Of a stretch of DNA of 64,000 nt, positions 46,201 to 56,070 are shown piece by piece. Numbering within the stretch: the stretch's first letter is position 1; each line of letters starts with the position of its first letter. The notes under the pieces are model-generated. The model did not search any database. It had not been told where the DNA came from and was given only the letters and a program-made list of their open reading frames with translations. The translations under genes were made by a program, and so were the position numbers. This stretch comes from Heloderma charlesbogerti (taxonomy: Eukaryota; Chordata; Lepidosauria; Squamata; Helodermatidae). The DNA lies in the NCBI GenBank assembly GCA_026122225.1, contig JANEZZ010000401.1, forward strand, positions 550,111 through 614,110. The letters are read 5' to 3'.

Positions 46201-46560
46201 AGGGTAACTTGAAATCAATGAAGGGGCAGTAGGTACTCATCCTGGGTCCTGTTCCTCACCAGATGGGCGCACCAAGGGGCAGGGAAAGGCAATGCAGGAA
46301 GTTGGGAAGATGGAGGTGTGAACCAAGAATGGGTGGGTGGAGGGGGGCGGTCTCTTGCTGCTCTGAATTATTTGCTGGCCAAAGAAAAAGGACAGTGAAG
46401 GAAGAGGAGAAAATATTACCAGGATGGTCAAGTAGAGAGCTGCGAAAAAGGCTTGCACCACTCACATGTTCTTCTGAGCCAGGATGATGGCGTTCACGTC
46501 CTCCGAGTTCACCATGCTGAGCACTCGGCTGCAGAAGACGCCCGAGGCTGTGGGCTCCAT
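37073..46560 (-). CDS. KXD1: KXD1, KxDL motif-containing protein 1 (complete, 4 coding exons)
   Basis: Joined exons 46,560-46,466; 43,604-43,452; 40,384-40,338; 37,299-37,073 give 522 nt, a 173-residue protein plus TAG. All introns are GT-AG with matching phases. The KxDL domain covers about residues 20-98 and is helical or coiled-coil in character ([29 protein letters not shown]). The eponymous K-x-D-L motif is KKDL at 72-75. Residues 99-173 are acidic and Ser/Thr-rich ([19 protein letters not shown]) and probably disordered. Length is close to the vertebrate norm of about 176. In the family KXD1 is a subunit of BORC, which sits on the lysosome surface and recruits ARL8 and kinesin for outward transport. 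No frameshift or stop is present. WDR18 follows downstream on the same strand. Confidence 0.96.
37690..37885 (+). mobile_element. L2 LINE 3' tail
   Basis: GTGAACCGCTCAGAGAGCTT and CTATTGGGCAGTACAGAAAT with (AATG)n tail. Confidence 0.65.
37995..38181 (-). mobile_element. Older CR1 3' end, right-hand part of split copy
   Basis: Antisense CR1 3' region (GATCAGAAAGACC, CCAGCATTCTGGTCACACAGTGGCCAACC written on plus as split motifs). It continues after the younger CR1 at 39,396. Confidence 0.8.
38182..39395 (+). mobile_element. CR1 LINE, 5'-truncated, inserted in an older CR1
   Basis: An open RT frame runs to 39,303 ([58 protein letters not shown]), then a short 3' UTR and ATTCTATG-type tail (ACTCTATGATTCTATG). 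The surrounding antisense CR1 3' sequence resumes at once on the right. KXD1 last intron, antisense. Confidence 0.92.
39396..39720 (-). mobile_element. Older CR1 3' end, continuation
   Basis: Continues the antisense CR1 of 37,995-38,181: TAGCCTTCTCCTCAGGAATT, then the end of the ORF2 region (TTAACTCTGTGCTGTGTGAA). The two parts join without loss of consensus order. Confidence 0.8.
39842..39979. repeat. Palindromic MITE, TTAA-type family, copy 3
   Basis: GGGCACAATCCCATGCAGG ... GCATAGGATTGTGCCC, arms CTCCCAGCATTTCCCAGCC; flanks TTAA and TAAA. KXD1 last intron. Confidence 0.7.
40338..40384 (-). CDS. KXD1: KXD1 exon 4 (residues 83-98 and part of 99)
   Basis: A 47-nt exon, acceptor TTGCAG|GACGCT and donor AGCA|GTAAGT. 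It encodes [15 protein letters not shown]. Too short to find without the neighbouring phases, which fit exactly. Confidence 0.95.
40501..40756 (-). mobile_element. L2 LINE 3' end, part 1 (split by CR1)
   Basis: Plus-strand ATACTGCCCAATAGCCGAAG is the reverse of the L2 3' tail GCTATTGGGCAGTAT; it is preceded by (ATTT)n and followed by the A-rich L2 3' UTR complement down to AAAATGCCTGGGAAAAC. Confidence 0.75.
40757..43176 (+). mobile_element. CR1 LINE, 5'-truncated, interrupted by a BovB derivative
   Basis: Coding fragments: 40,767-41,036 ([29 protein letters not shown]), 41,126-41,338 ([17 protein letters not shown]), 41,497-42,054 ([30 protein letters not shown]) and, after the 488-bp BovB derivative, 42,699-42,986 ([18 protein letters not shown]). 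It ends with CTATGATTCTATGATTC. Several stops and frameshifts. It splits an L2 in KXD1 intron 3. Confidence 0.92.
42106..42593 (+). mobile_element. Short BovB derivative: 5' end joined to 3' end
   Basis: 488 bp flanked by the 11-bp duplication AATAGAAGCAT (42,095-42,105 and 42,594-42,604). It starts CCCCTTCATGGATCACTG like the long BovB and follows it into the start of the endonuclease frame ([10 protein letters not shown]). It then jumps near 42,545 to the final about 40 bp (TAGTCGGACACGACTTAATG...AACAACAA). All RT sequence is missing, so mobilisation must have been in trans if the deletion preceded insertion. It sits inside a CR1. Confidence 0.88.
43177..43385 (-). mobile_element. L2 LINE ORF2 C-terminus, part 2 (after CR1)
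   Basis: The minus strand encodes [20 protein letters not shown] and [11 protein letters not shown], the L2-type C-terminal segment. It continues the 40,501-40,756 fragment and ends about 70 bp from KXD1 exon 3. Confidence 0.8.
43452..43604 (-). CDS. KXD1: KXD1 exon 3 (residues 32-82 and part of 83)
   Basis: The acceptor is CTCCAG|GCTGGA and the donor ATCAG|GTGGGT; 153 nt. It encodes the core helix [15 protein letters not shown] and the KKDL signature. An L2 remnant ends only about 70 bp beyond the donor. Confidence 0.96.
43730..44200 (-). repeat. LINE 3' region, L2-like
   Basis: Antisense A-rich 3' UTR (GATAAAAAGAACAAAAAGAT) with TTCCAGAGCAGTGAACGACA and a coding-like part AGGGAGTTCCATAGGATGGG. 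A similar fragment lies at 40,020-40,290. Confidence 0.45.
44565..44587. repeat. (GT)n microsatellite
   Basis: About eleven GT dinucleotides. Confidence 0.95.
45312..45530 (-). repeat. L2-tailed tRNA SINE
   Basis: Antisense: TATATCCCGCCTTTTTTTCC, GACTGGCCCAAAGTCACCCA, GGCCGAGTGGGGATTAGAAC. Its head ends at a perfect 16-bp hairpin. Confidence 0.7.
45529..45565. repeat. Perfect 16-bp hairpin
   Basis: GCTTATATCAGGTCAA, loop GTGCT, TTGACCTGATATAAGC, directly at the head end of a SINE. Confidence 0.9.
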
Positions 46561-46579
46561 CTTAGATGGGGCTTGCAGC
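46466..46579 (-). CDS. KXD1: KXD1 first coding exon (exon 2; residues 1-31)
   Basis: The acceptor CTGGCAG|GCTGC is followed by a 19-nt 5' UTR tail and ATG at 46,560; the coding part is 46,466-46,560. It encodes [18 protein letters not shown] and [11 protein letters not shown]. The donor is AACAT|GTGAGT, splitting the methionine codon. Confidence 0.94.
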
Positions 46580-46757
46580 CTGCCAGAGAGGTCAGGGTGG
46601 AAAGAAGGATGAAGAAGTTATAAGAGGGCTCCCTACATCAGCTCTGGGGAAAGTTATTGTTTCGTCTCCAGTTGGGGAAAACACCGGAGAAGGCTACTTG
46701 CAAATGCCCCACTGGAGCAGATCCTTGAGGGTGAGAGGTGGAAATGGCCTGTCCCGG

Positions 46758-46792
46758 GTGGGGTGGGGTGGGGTGGGGTGGGGTGGGGTCCA
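46758..46792. repeat. (GGGGT)n short tandem repeat
   Basis: Seven or so uninterrupted GGGGT units in the KXD1 first intron. Confidence 0.95.
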
Positions 46793-47149
46793 ATCCCACA
46801 CGCCATGACACCCACCCCCTTCCTTCAGCCCACCCCATGCTGTAAGTTGAGGGGTGGCAGCCCCACCTGGCCCACACGCCGGAGGGACCGCACGGCCCTC
46901 CCCCACAGCCAGCAAAGCAGTTTGGCCCCTTCCCCTTAAAATGGCGCCCCTCCCAATGATAAGCCCCACCCATTACAAGATAGGGCCCCTCCCCTCAGCA
47001 GGCACGGCCCTCCACCCAAGCCACCTGTCCTCCCCTTCACAATCGCCCCACCCCAACAGGCCCCTCCCCAACAACAAAGCCCCACCGAGACCCCCCACCC
47101 CACAAGGCTGCTCCCGCCCCAAGCCCCGCCCAGGGGGGCCCCAGCGCTT

Positions 47150-47660
47150 ACCCCAGCTTCCCCCCGCACGGCAGGCAGGCAGGCGGGCCCCGCCCACTAG
47201 GACGTGCCCCGCCCCCGCCCGCTGCGCGAAGGCCCCGCCCGCCCCGCGCTACCTGAGCGGGCCGTTCCAGCCACCGGCTCACATGCCGGGCTCGAGAGGG
47301 GAGCGGAGCGGAGCGGAGCGGAGCTGCGGGCGCAGCGCGCGCCGGGAGCCAGCGGCGCCGCCCTCCCCGGCTCTGCCCCGCCGGCCGCAGGCACGGCGCA
47401 GCGGCTCGCTTCCGGGTGGGGGCGCGGCCACGTCCCGCGTCATGCCGGCGCCGTGCGTGCGTGCGTGCGTGCGGCGCGTTCCCCTGGAAACGCGGCCGCC
47501 TTCCGCCTTGCCTCGGCGGCCCCGCCCTTCCTCGGCTGGGATTGGCGGAAGGAAGAGTGTCCCGCGAGCCACGCCCCCTCCTCCCCGGCCGCTCCGTGGC
47601 CGAGCTATGAACGGGGAGGCCGCGGGGCAGGCGCGCCCCAGGGCACGTGCAGAGTGCGTC
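47150..47660 (-). promoter_or_regulatory. KXD1: KXD1 CpG-island promoter and probable noncoding exon 1
   Basis: Very GC- and CpG-rich sequence with many GGGCGG/CCGCCC-type GC boxes. On the minus strand CCCGCTCAG|GTAGCG at about 47,253 is a plausible donor for a noncoding first exon spliced to 46,579; GGG|GTAAGC near 47,155 is an alternative. A (GAGCG)n run at about 47,302-47,326 and a (TGCG)n run at 47,453-47,475 lie inside. Bidirectional activity is possible but not shown. Confidence 0.5.
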
Positions 47661-48730
47661 GCTCCGTGGGCAGCGAGGTAGGCACAGCTGGGCTCTCCGG
47701 GTTTCTGGGCATGTGCAGAGTGCGTTTGCTCCCCTCCACACACACAATGGAGGAAGTGCGATCTGTTTTTCTGGTGTTTCTGGGCATGTGCAGAGTGCGT
47801 TTGCTCCCCCACCCCCCCACACACACACGATGGAGGAAGGACGATCTGTTCCCTCCGGTGATTCTGGGCATGTGCAGAGTGCGTTTGCTCCCACACACAC
47901 ACACAATGGAGGAAGTGCGATCTGTTTTTCTGGTGTTTCTGGGCATGTGCAGAGTGCGTTTGCTCCCCCACCCCCCCACACACACACGATGGAGGAAGGA
48001 CGATCTGTTCCCTCCGGTGATTCTGGGCATGTGCAGAGTGCGTTTGCTCCCACCCACCCACACACACACACAATGGAGGAAGTGCGATCTGTTTTTCTGG
48101 TGTTTCTGGGCATGTGCAGAGTGCGTTTGCTTCCCCACCCCCACTTCACACACAATAGAGGAAGTACAAGCTGTCTCCCGTGGTGTTTCTGGGCATGTGC
48201 AGAGTGTACATTCTGCAACAAATTGGATACAAGTGTATTCTAAGGTTTCAGAGCAAGGTTTTAGGGCATCCACTCCACCCCCAATACTAAGATAAAACAT
48301 ATCCCTAGGGTTTCTGGGCATGTGCAGAGTGTGTTTGCTTCTCCCCCCGCCACAACAGGGTCGGTGCACTCTGTCCCCAAATGTTTCTGGGCAGGTGCAG
48401 AGTGCATCCCCAGCAGATACAATCTGCTCGCAGGCTTTCTAGACATGTGCTGAGTGCATTCTCCACCCACCCCGACAATATGCTAGCTAGAATCTATCCC
48501 TAGGGTCTCTGGGCATGTGCAAGGTGTCTTTCCTTCCCCTAGCAGTAAGTTAGGTACGGTCTGTGTCTGGTGATTCTGAGTATGTGCAGAGTACATTCCC
48601 TGGAATAATTTAGTTACAGTTGAACTCAAGGGTTTCTGGGCATGTGCACAGTGCATTTCTCTCGTCGCCCCACAATAGGTTACATACAATCTGCCTGCCC
48701 AGAGTTTCTGGGTATGTGCAGAGTTTGTTT
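47641..48730. repeat. Minisatellite beside the KXD1 CpG island
   Basis: About 14 units with the core TTTCTGGGCATGTGCAGAGTG, spaced about 60-125 bp. In 47,750-48,110 two unit types alternate, giving a dimer of about 160 bp (GGAAGTGCGATCTG at 47,752, 47,911 and 48,078). Units beyond 48,300 are more diverged. Confidence 0.88.
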
Positions 48731-48773
48731 CTTACTCAGACAGCAGAGTAACAGAGAAATTAATATTTTCCTC

Positions 48774-48846
48774 ATTTTGAAATTTCCAAATGGTCAGTTT
48801 CAGCCAAGGTTTTGAAATTTCCAAATGGTCAGTTTCGGCCAAGGTT
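48774..48846. repeat. 36-bp tandem duplication
   Basis: TTTTGAAATTTCCAAATGGT followed by CAGTTTC(A/G)GCCAAGG occurs twice in a row with one difference. Confidence 0.85.
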
Positions 48847-49469
48847 AAGCTGAACTTGCATGGTCTATTTGTTTGCTTGTTAAAGTAGAATCACCTGTTG
48901 TGCATGATATCTTTTAAGGCTGCAATCCTGTGGAAGCTTTCCTAGGAATAATCCACATGGAATGGAGAAATAAGCATGCCTAGGATTGCATTGCACATTT
49001 GCAAACCAAGAGTGTGCACTGAAGCTCCCTTAACAATATGTGGCATATCATTTACTACAACCCTCGTTTATTGCAGCTCTTGATCAGTTTATTAGATTTA
49101 TTTCACACAGCATCATAAGAGGAAAGTTGGGGGAAAAATAGCTCTGCCTCGTGTGTGTTTAAATTTGCAAGGCGAGAGTTGCACGCTTGGAATCTCTTTC
49201 ACAGTTAATGCATAACTTGACTCTTGTGTTGAGTAATTCTGAGTCTACGTTCCTTGCTTTAAGGATGTAAGAAATTGCACCGCTGGATCAGAGCAAAAGT
49301 CCATCTTATTCTGCTTTTTCCATTAGGTATGGAGGCGATCTTTACCCTGCATCCAGTACTCAGAGACAGACTGCACTAAAACTGGAGACTCTATTGTGGG
49401 TAGCAGCCACTCACCTGGTTAGCATATAATGCTAAGCCATGGTGTGGTTTATTGAACCCTGGCTTGTCA

Positions 49470-49830
49470 TTGATTGGGTTCACACAACACGATAACCGAC
49501 ACTCAAGCTTGAGCCTTGTTTGAGTGTGGTTTGCGTTGAACAGTGGGTTATTTTTGAAACATGGGTTGTCTGAACCCAGCTGCGCTAACCATGAACAACC
49601 CATGAAGAGAACCCAGGGTATGTTGTTGGGCTGTGAACTGTGGGTTGTTCGTGGTTAACAAACCATGGTTTGTTAGCATGGCTGGGTTCAGACAACATGA
49701 CAACCCACATTTCAGCAACAACTCATGGTTCAACGACAACCCATACTCAACCTTTCAGTATGGGTTATCATGTTGTGTGAGCCTAGACACTGTGTCCGAA
49801 CCCATCCCCGCAAACAAACCATGGTTTGTT
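49470..49830. repeat. Palindromic element of the GGGTTCACACAACACG family, copy 3
   Basis: GGGTTCACACAACACGATAA at the left, inner TTAACAAACCATGGTTTGTTA, and GGTTATCATGTTGTGTGAGC at the right. Confidence 0.6.
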
Positions 49831-50689
49831 AACCAGCTATAAACGACAAATAGCAACAGATGTTGTTTGCTTATTTGCCCAGCCTCCTTAGGTGATCCAC
49901 CAGAAACAGCTCTGTTGTCCGGCAACGGTCCATGCAGTTTCCTCTGCCCACCCCTAGTTTAAAAACCTCTCTTATTCCATCACTTTCCTAGACTGAAAGT
50001 GAAGCCTCCTAATAGCCTCATTAAAGTTATAAATGTTCCTTCACATTTGGCTATAGTCCCTAAATGTACACTAAAAGGAGAAAAGGCAGTGGATATTGTC
50101 ATGTTTTAAGGACAGCATGTGGAATGGGTTTTCTTCTTAATATACACTGGGGCTCACCAGGGTTTTGCCTTGAACCTATTAGCTGGCTACTGGTAACACA
50201 GGAGCAAGTCTCACTAAGGCTGTAATCCTATATATGCACTTACTTGGGGATACGCCCTATTGAACTCAGCAGGGATTACTTACACAGGCTTGCACAGTGA
50301 GTTGGAACGTATAGACTGCAGTCCATATAGGTCAAGGGTGTAGAACTTTAGGCCTGGGGGGTCAAATCTAGCCCTCCCCCCAACCATTGGGTGGTCTCCT
50401 GGCCTTTGTGCATAAGGTAAAATATGCCGGCATTTTGGAGAACTTCTCCCAAATGGAATTTGGCCCTCTGGCTGAAAGAGGTCCAGTACCCCTGATATAG
50501 GTGGCTATAACAGAGTGATCTCAAATTATAAGTAATCCCTCTCTTTGGCTCTCATTCAGTATCCAGATTTTTAAAACCCAAACAACCCCCCGCCTCACCG
50601 TATAACATTCCTTTGCATTTCTATATGGGTTTTTTTAACATTAAAATAATTTCATACATGCAGTCTGCAATCCTAGATATATTGTGTAC

Positions 50690-50768
50690 TTTTGGGTTTA
50701 ATTTTTGTGAACCGCCCAGAGAGCTTTGGCTATTGGGCAGTATAGAAATTAATAAATAAATAAAATTT
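50690..50768 (+). mobile_element. L2 LINE 3' tail
   Basis: GTGAACCGCCCAGAGAGCTT...GGGCAGTATAGAAATTAATAAATAAATAAA. Confidence 0.65.
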
Positions 50769-50904
50769 TAGAAAAATATTCACCATGATGGGTTTTACAT
50801 GCATAAGATTGCCCTTCCAGAGGAGGAACTGTGTTATGCCGCAATCCTATACATGTCTACTCAGAAATATGCCCCGTTCTGTTCAGTTTGATTTTGTACT
50901 CTGT

Positions 50905-51011
50905 GTTTCACCTCACTAGAATTCCCAGAGCAGTTTACAAACCAAATATACATAAATACATTTTTTAAAACAATCATATAACAACATTAAAAACAAACAC
51001 CACCTAGCAGT

Positions 51012-51047
<36 letters not shown>

Positions 51048-51260
51048 CACAGACATACCAATGGATGCTGAAAGACTTTGGAGAATAAAATACCTTTGCC
51101 TGGCATCTAAATGATAGTAAAGATGATGCCAAGCAAACCTCTTTGGGGAGAGTATTCTACAACTGGGAGGCCACCACAAAGAAGGCCTGTCCTCAGGTAG
51201 CCACCTGCCTCATCTCAGCATCCACAGGGTACCTTTAGTAGCCCATCCCCAGTTGATCTT
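50905..51260 (-). mobile_element. L2-like LINE 3' region with (CA)n
   Basis: Antisense L2 3' UTR and C-terminal ORF remnant; a (CA)16-type microsatellite lies at about 51,013-51,044. Confidence 0.5.
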
Positions 51261-51429
51261 CATGTTTGGGCAGGGGTGGATGGAGACATGCAGCCCTTCA
51301 GATAAGTTAATATTGATTTTTTATTTTTAGTATCTCTGTAGAGCTGTTCTGAAACCAACCCAGCAGTTTACAAAGAATTCAGAAGATAAAAACCCTAATC
51401 AAAGAAAAATGTAGTAAAACATTAAAAAA

Positions 51430-52165
51430 CAACCTTATTTTATTTATTTAGTACATTTTTATATCACCCAGTAGTCGAAGCTCTCTGGGTGGCTCACAAC
51501 AATTAGAACCATAGCATACAACATAAACATTTTAAAATTGAAAACTGCAGTATAAAATAAAATAAAAAACATAATAAAACCTAGCAGCAATTCAAAGATT
51601 GAAAATACAGTAACATATTGAAAAACGACAGAAACTCAAAGACTGAAATGCTTGGGAAAATAAGGTTTTTACCTGGCGCCGGAAAGAATACAACATAGGC
51701 ATCAGGTGAGCCTCTCTGGGAAGCTCATTCCACAACCAGGGTGCCACAGCAGAAAAGGCCCTCTTCTTAGTAGCCACCCGCCTCTCTTCCTTTGGGGCTC
51801 CTGGATGAGGACCGCTGAGGATGGTTTTAGGGTCCGGGCAGATGTATATGGGAGGAGACGCTCCTTCGGGTAAACTGGCCCCAAGCTGTTTAGGGCTTTG
51901 AGTGTTAACACCGGCACCTTGAATTAGGCCAGAGATGGACTGGCTGCCAGTGCAGATGGAAACGTAAGAAAACCGTAACAAAGCCAAGTGAAAAAGATGG
52001 CCCCCTTCCTGAACGCAGAGAGAACGGAGACTTGTCTCAGCTGCAGAGTGGAAATATTCCAGAGTTTGGGAGCAGCACAGGAGAAAGCCTTTTCCCACTT
52101 GCCTGACAAGTGGGCCTCTGTCTCCAAAGAGCCTCTCCTGCTGATCTTCATGACCGAGCAGGTTC
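51430..52165 (-). mobile_element. L2 LINE 3' end
   Basis: The minus strand encodes [20 protein letters not shown] and LPREAHLMPMLYSFRRQV. The 3' tail complement is at the left (TATATCACCCAGTAGTCGAA). Confidence 0.75.
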
Positions 52166-52209
52166 ATACCAAGAGAAGTGGTCCCTTCAGTAGCCCCAAT
52201 CCAGCCAGC

Positions 52210-52432
52210 CTACCCAGAAGGATAGGAACGCAGGAAGCTGCCTCATACTGGCTCAGAGCCTTGGTCCATGTGGTCCAGTATTGCTGACCCTAAGTGGCAG
52301 CAGTGTCTCTCCAGGATTTCGGGCAGGAGTTTTCCCAGCCCTACCTGGAGATGCTGGGGATTGAAACCTGGGACTTTCTGCGTAAAAAGCAGGGGCTCTA
52401 CCGCTGTGCTACAGCCCTGCCCCAAGGATACC
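52210..52432 (-). repeat. tRNA-derived SINE
   Basis: GGAAGCTGCCTCATACTGGC to the reverse of GGGCTGTAGCACAGCGGTAG; the tRNA head with B box GGTTTCAATCC is on the right. Confidence 0.75.
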
Positions 52433-52439
52433 ATGGTAT

Positions 52440-53460
52440 TTAAAGCTGCCTCATCTCTTTCCTAAAGGAGGTCATCCAAAGCGGTTTCTGTCCCAAACCC
52501 CAGCTTCAAACCTGGCTGAAATGGATCCAGAAAATCCATTTTATCCAGGATTTCTTGAAGCTGCACTGCTCAAGCACCTTGACAGGGGAGGGGATATTAG
52601 CCACTGGACATCATACCATGTAGGTCCAGGGAGGGATTCTTCAAACGTGGCTGTACATCTGTAAACATAGGATTGCGGCCTCAGCCAGTTGCAAGCAAAA
52701 ATGACACAGAGTTGGCTCACAATTCTAAACTCACAACATCATTGTAAACAGTTCTGCCTAAACCTCTATAGAAGTGCACACTTAAAGACTAACAGATGCA
52801 TGATGGCAGAAGGTTTTATGGACCAGAATCGGCTAGAGCTCACAGACTAGGATTATGCTTAGTATCCTCTGAGCCCGCTGCCTTCACAACGGCCCTGTAA
52901 GGTCAGCACATCCCCAAGGTTCGTCTGTGTTTAACAAGACATAAATTGCAATGTAAAAACTTAAATCCCAAATCTAGGAAGAAATGAAGAAATTTGTTCG
53001 TCCTTAACAGCCTCTCGCCCTGCCCTTTCCTAAAAATGGCAAGCTGAGTGGATGTGATCAGTGTCGAAATAGTTTCAATTTAGGGTTAGCTTCTTAAAAG
53101 CTAAAACTAAACTGAAACTATTTCTTTCCTGGTTTTCTACAATGAGTATTCAAAAAAGCAGCTTGCAGAACCAAGAGAAAAATATATCCAGGTAAGATTT
53201 TAAAAAATGACATCCTGATTAGAAATAAAGCGACCGATATGTTTGTTGACAAAGCCCAAAATACAAAACTGGGCATTAAAATATATGTAACAGATGTCAA
53301 AACAAACAATGATGCATGAGCTAATTTTTTATTGTTGTTCTTTCCCCCCAGTTTGATTTGACTGCTTCTAGTCTAGGGTGTTGCATTTTTAATACCTATA
53401 TGTATAATAAAATATGCATTTAAAATGTCACCTTTTCTTAGTATTCCCTGCTTGCATTCC
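52440..53460. other. Unassigned sequence
   Basis: No gene or clear repeat seen. Confidence 0.4.
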
Positions 53461-53469
53461 ACAGATCTA

Positions 53470-53645
53470 TCTTCCTATCCCTTTAAACAGTCCCTGTTGC
53501 AAAAGCGTTGGGGGGCGGAAGTTAGGCTGACAGGCTGTGAGTAACAGCCCAGGCAGCCTATAACGTTGGCATTCTATGGTCAGCTGAGCCAGTGTGGGAG
53601 CTGAGGGGGCGGGGCTGGAAAAGGGATCATTCCTGGGACCAGGTG
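53470..53645 (+). promoter_or_regulatory. Possible promoter and noncoding first exon of an unidentified gene
   Basis: A GC box GGGGGCGGGGC near 53,606 and a strong donor CCAG|GTGAGTA near 53,643. The local sequence is not an evident repeat. No downstream coding exon was recognised. In mammals the divergent neighbour of KXD1 is FKBP8, so that is one candidate, untested. Confidence 0.25.
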
Positions 53646-54784
53646 AGTATCTTGCAAGGGGGGGTAGATAGTGACTAGAAATGGGGAGGGGGAATCTTGG
53701 AGGTTGATGCAGTTGTGGGGGGCTGGAACGGGCAGCTGCAAAGACTTTGCAACCTGGAGAGAACAGTCCTTTCCAGATTAGCTCCCCCCCCCCCGCTTTA
53801 AACTTTCGACTCTTGCTCTCTTTTTGCAAATTTGGGGAGCGAGGAGATCCGTGTTTTGAGCTCAGCTCGGGGCTGAACTTTTCTTAGCCTGTGGTCCATG
53901 CTGCCGTGAGGCAAGCAAGGAAAAGGGGGATGTCCAGGGTCTGGTGCTGGTCATGCTGGATTTATTTTATTTTATTTTTTTCCTTCGCTATCAAGTTAAG
54001 TGGAAGGTTTAGGGATTAAAGTCTGAAGCTGGGAGCCCTGCCAAGAGAGTGTGTGGGGGGAGGGATGTCGTTATTTAAGACCGTCCCACATTACTCTTCC
54101 CCCACCCCTCATGACGAAGCTTGCTTTTAAATCCATCACAAATCTTCCTTCCTTTTTTGTTCAGGTGTCTCTATTTCTTTCAATCTCTCTCTCTCTCCAC
54201 TCCTGACACATATATTGCTTCCAAGCCTCGCAGTGCAGATTAGCTCAGATCTATGGTGGTGCAAGTTTTCGTGGACCAGCTCCAGATCAGTCCAACTGGC
54301 CCGTGAAAGCTTCTGCCACAATAAGTCTCCTAGTCCTCAAGGAGGAGAAACAACAACTCTGCTGTTTTGGCTGCATCAGACTTTAACGCCAGTACTCCTC
54401 TGATGTTATTGCTTCTAATTTCACTGGGGTTTCTCAATGTTCCACCCATCCTCTTTCAGCTTTCATTTGCGACCTAGATCCGAAGTGTGTTTACTCTGAA
54501 ACTGGCCTCCACAGAGTCCTGTGGGGATTAGTTCCTACTAATTGCATGCAAGATCACAGTCTTCTGCCCTGATCCTAAAGCTATTTACTAAAAAAGCAAA
54601 TCTTGAATTTATTGGGGCTTACTTCAGAGTAAACCCATTTTGGGATCAGGCTGTTAAACTTTGCTTACCATCTTCTCTGAGCTGTGTGTTTGTATATCAG
54701 TTTGTATATATTCACAGGATGTTATTAAAGGGCAAGGTAAAATATAATTTAATAAGATTATTAGAATGTGCAAAGTGTTAGTCC

Positions 54785-54932
54785 TTATAGCAGACTTCCC
54801 CATCCTGGTGACCTCCGGAGATTTTGGACTTCACTTCCCATCAACCCCAGCCAACATGGCCAGTGGTTGGGGATGCTTCGAGGTGTAGTCCTAAATATCT
54901 GGGAGGTACCAGGTTTGGGAAGACTGCTTTAC
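54785..54932. repeat. Palindromic MITE of the GGACTACAACTCCCA family
   Basis: CCATCCTGGTGACCTCCGGA, TTCCCATCAACCCCAGCCAA and GGTACCAGGTTTGGGAAGAC. Confidence 0.6.
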
Positions 54933-55639
54933 AGCTATCTTGTGAAGTAAGTCAGTATTAATTGTCTCCGTAGGCCAGAAATTCGGGGGGGTTGCCAAGA
55001 GTGAGAATGGATTGGTTAAAGTTCATGCATGGCAGAGGCTAGATTTGCACTCGTGACTTTGTGATGCGTAGCTCAATCTGCTAGCCACTGTGCTTTTTAC
55101 CTTAGCTCTTTGAAACCTGCCAGATGTTTTGCAGTCTCCTCTGTTGTTTGGTCTTCATGACATGACTCCTATTCAGACTTGCAAAGAAGGTTTTGCAAGA
55201 CTCTAGTCCACAATATGCCTCTTGCAGATCAGTTTTCGGCCTAAAACCTTTCTCCAGCTTTTCCTGTCTGGTCACTGAGAGATGATGTTTGCTCCAAATG
55301 CGTAGCAGTTTACAATCCTGCTCTTTTTTTTTTTTTTTGCCTTACCTAGGAAAAACTGAAGCAGACAGTCGGGGCTTGCCAAGGTCCTGCTAGCCAGACC
55401 TTGGTGTTCCCTTTCCCCCACTTGAGCGGTCAGCCCCTTTGCTTCTGGGATTAGGTTTTCTGCGCTCCTCACTACTGCCTTTAAAGCATATGAATAGGAT
55501 CCGCAACACTGTCAAGATTCTCTTGCTGGATCAGACCAAAGGTCCATCTAGATGCAAGGCATAAAGGATTTTCCTCTGACGTTTGTCCTCATTAGCTGGA
55601 TATTCAAAGATTGACTGCCTCTGAACATGGAGTCTCCCT

Positions 55640-56070
55640 CCAGCTGGTAGACCACCTTCTCCCATACAAGCCTACCCAGGTTTTAAGATCTTCAGGGGAG
55701 GACCTTCTCTCGGTCCCACCACCATCAGAGGCATGTCTGGTGGGGATGCGAGACGGGGTCTTCTCGGTGGCTGCTCCCAGCCTTTGGAACTACCTGCTGA
55801 GGGAGGCTAGGTTGGTCCCCTCTGTTGTCCTTCCACTGGCAGGCAAAGATGTTCTTATTCAGGGAGGCATTTGGCATGTAAGTGGTCTGTTTGTTGCTGA
55901 AGGGGAGGGCGGTTAATTGCATGGGTGCTGTTTATTTCTTTAATTGTTGTATTTTTCATTTGTTTTTAAGTTATGTTTTAACAATGGGCTGTCTTGAGCG
56001 CCACTTTTCTTGTTTTGGGGGTGGAAAGATGGGATATAAATAAGACAAATAAAATAACTAAATAGTAGCA
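55640..56070 (+). mobile_element. L2-type LINE C-terminus and tail
   Basis: YKPTQVLRSSGEDLLSVP and MRDGVFSVAAPSLWN, then a tail GGGATATAAATAAGACAAATAAAA. Confidence 0.65.

Noticed and set aside
47608..47682. Plus-strand ATG frame MNGEAAGQARPRARAE ending at a GAG|GTAGGC donor
   Set aside because: Composition is CpG-island noise and the frame enters the minisatellite; no matching exon downstream.
47148..48295. Overlapping long ORFs on both strands (over 350 codons) through the minisatellite
   Set aside because: The frames are repeats of one peptide unit, arise from a repeat period divisible by three, and run into CpG-island sequence on both strands. No family resemblance.
47641..48730. CRISPR-like regularly spaced repeats
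   Set aside because: Units are contiguous, diverged minisatellite repeats in a vertebrate genome with no cas genes; spacers are themselves repeats.
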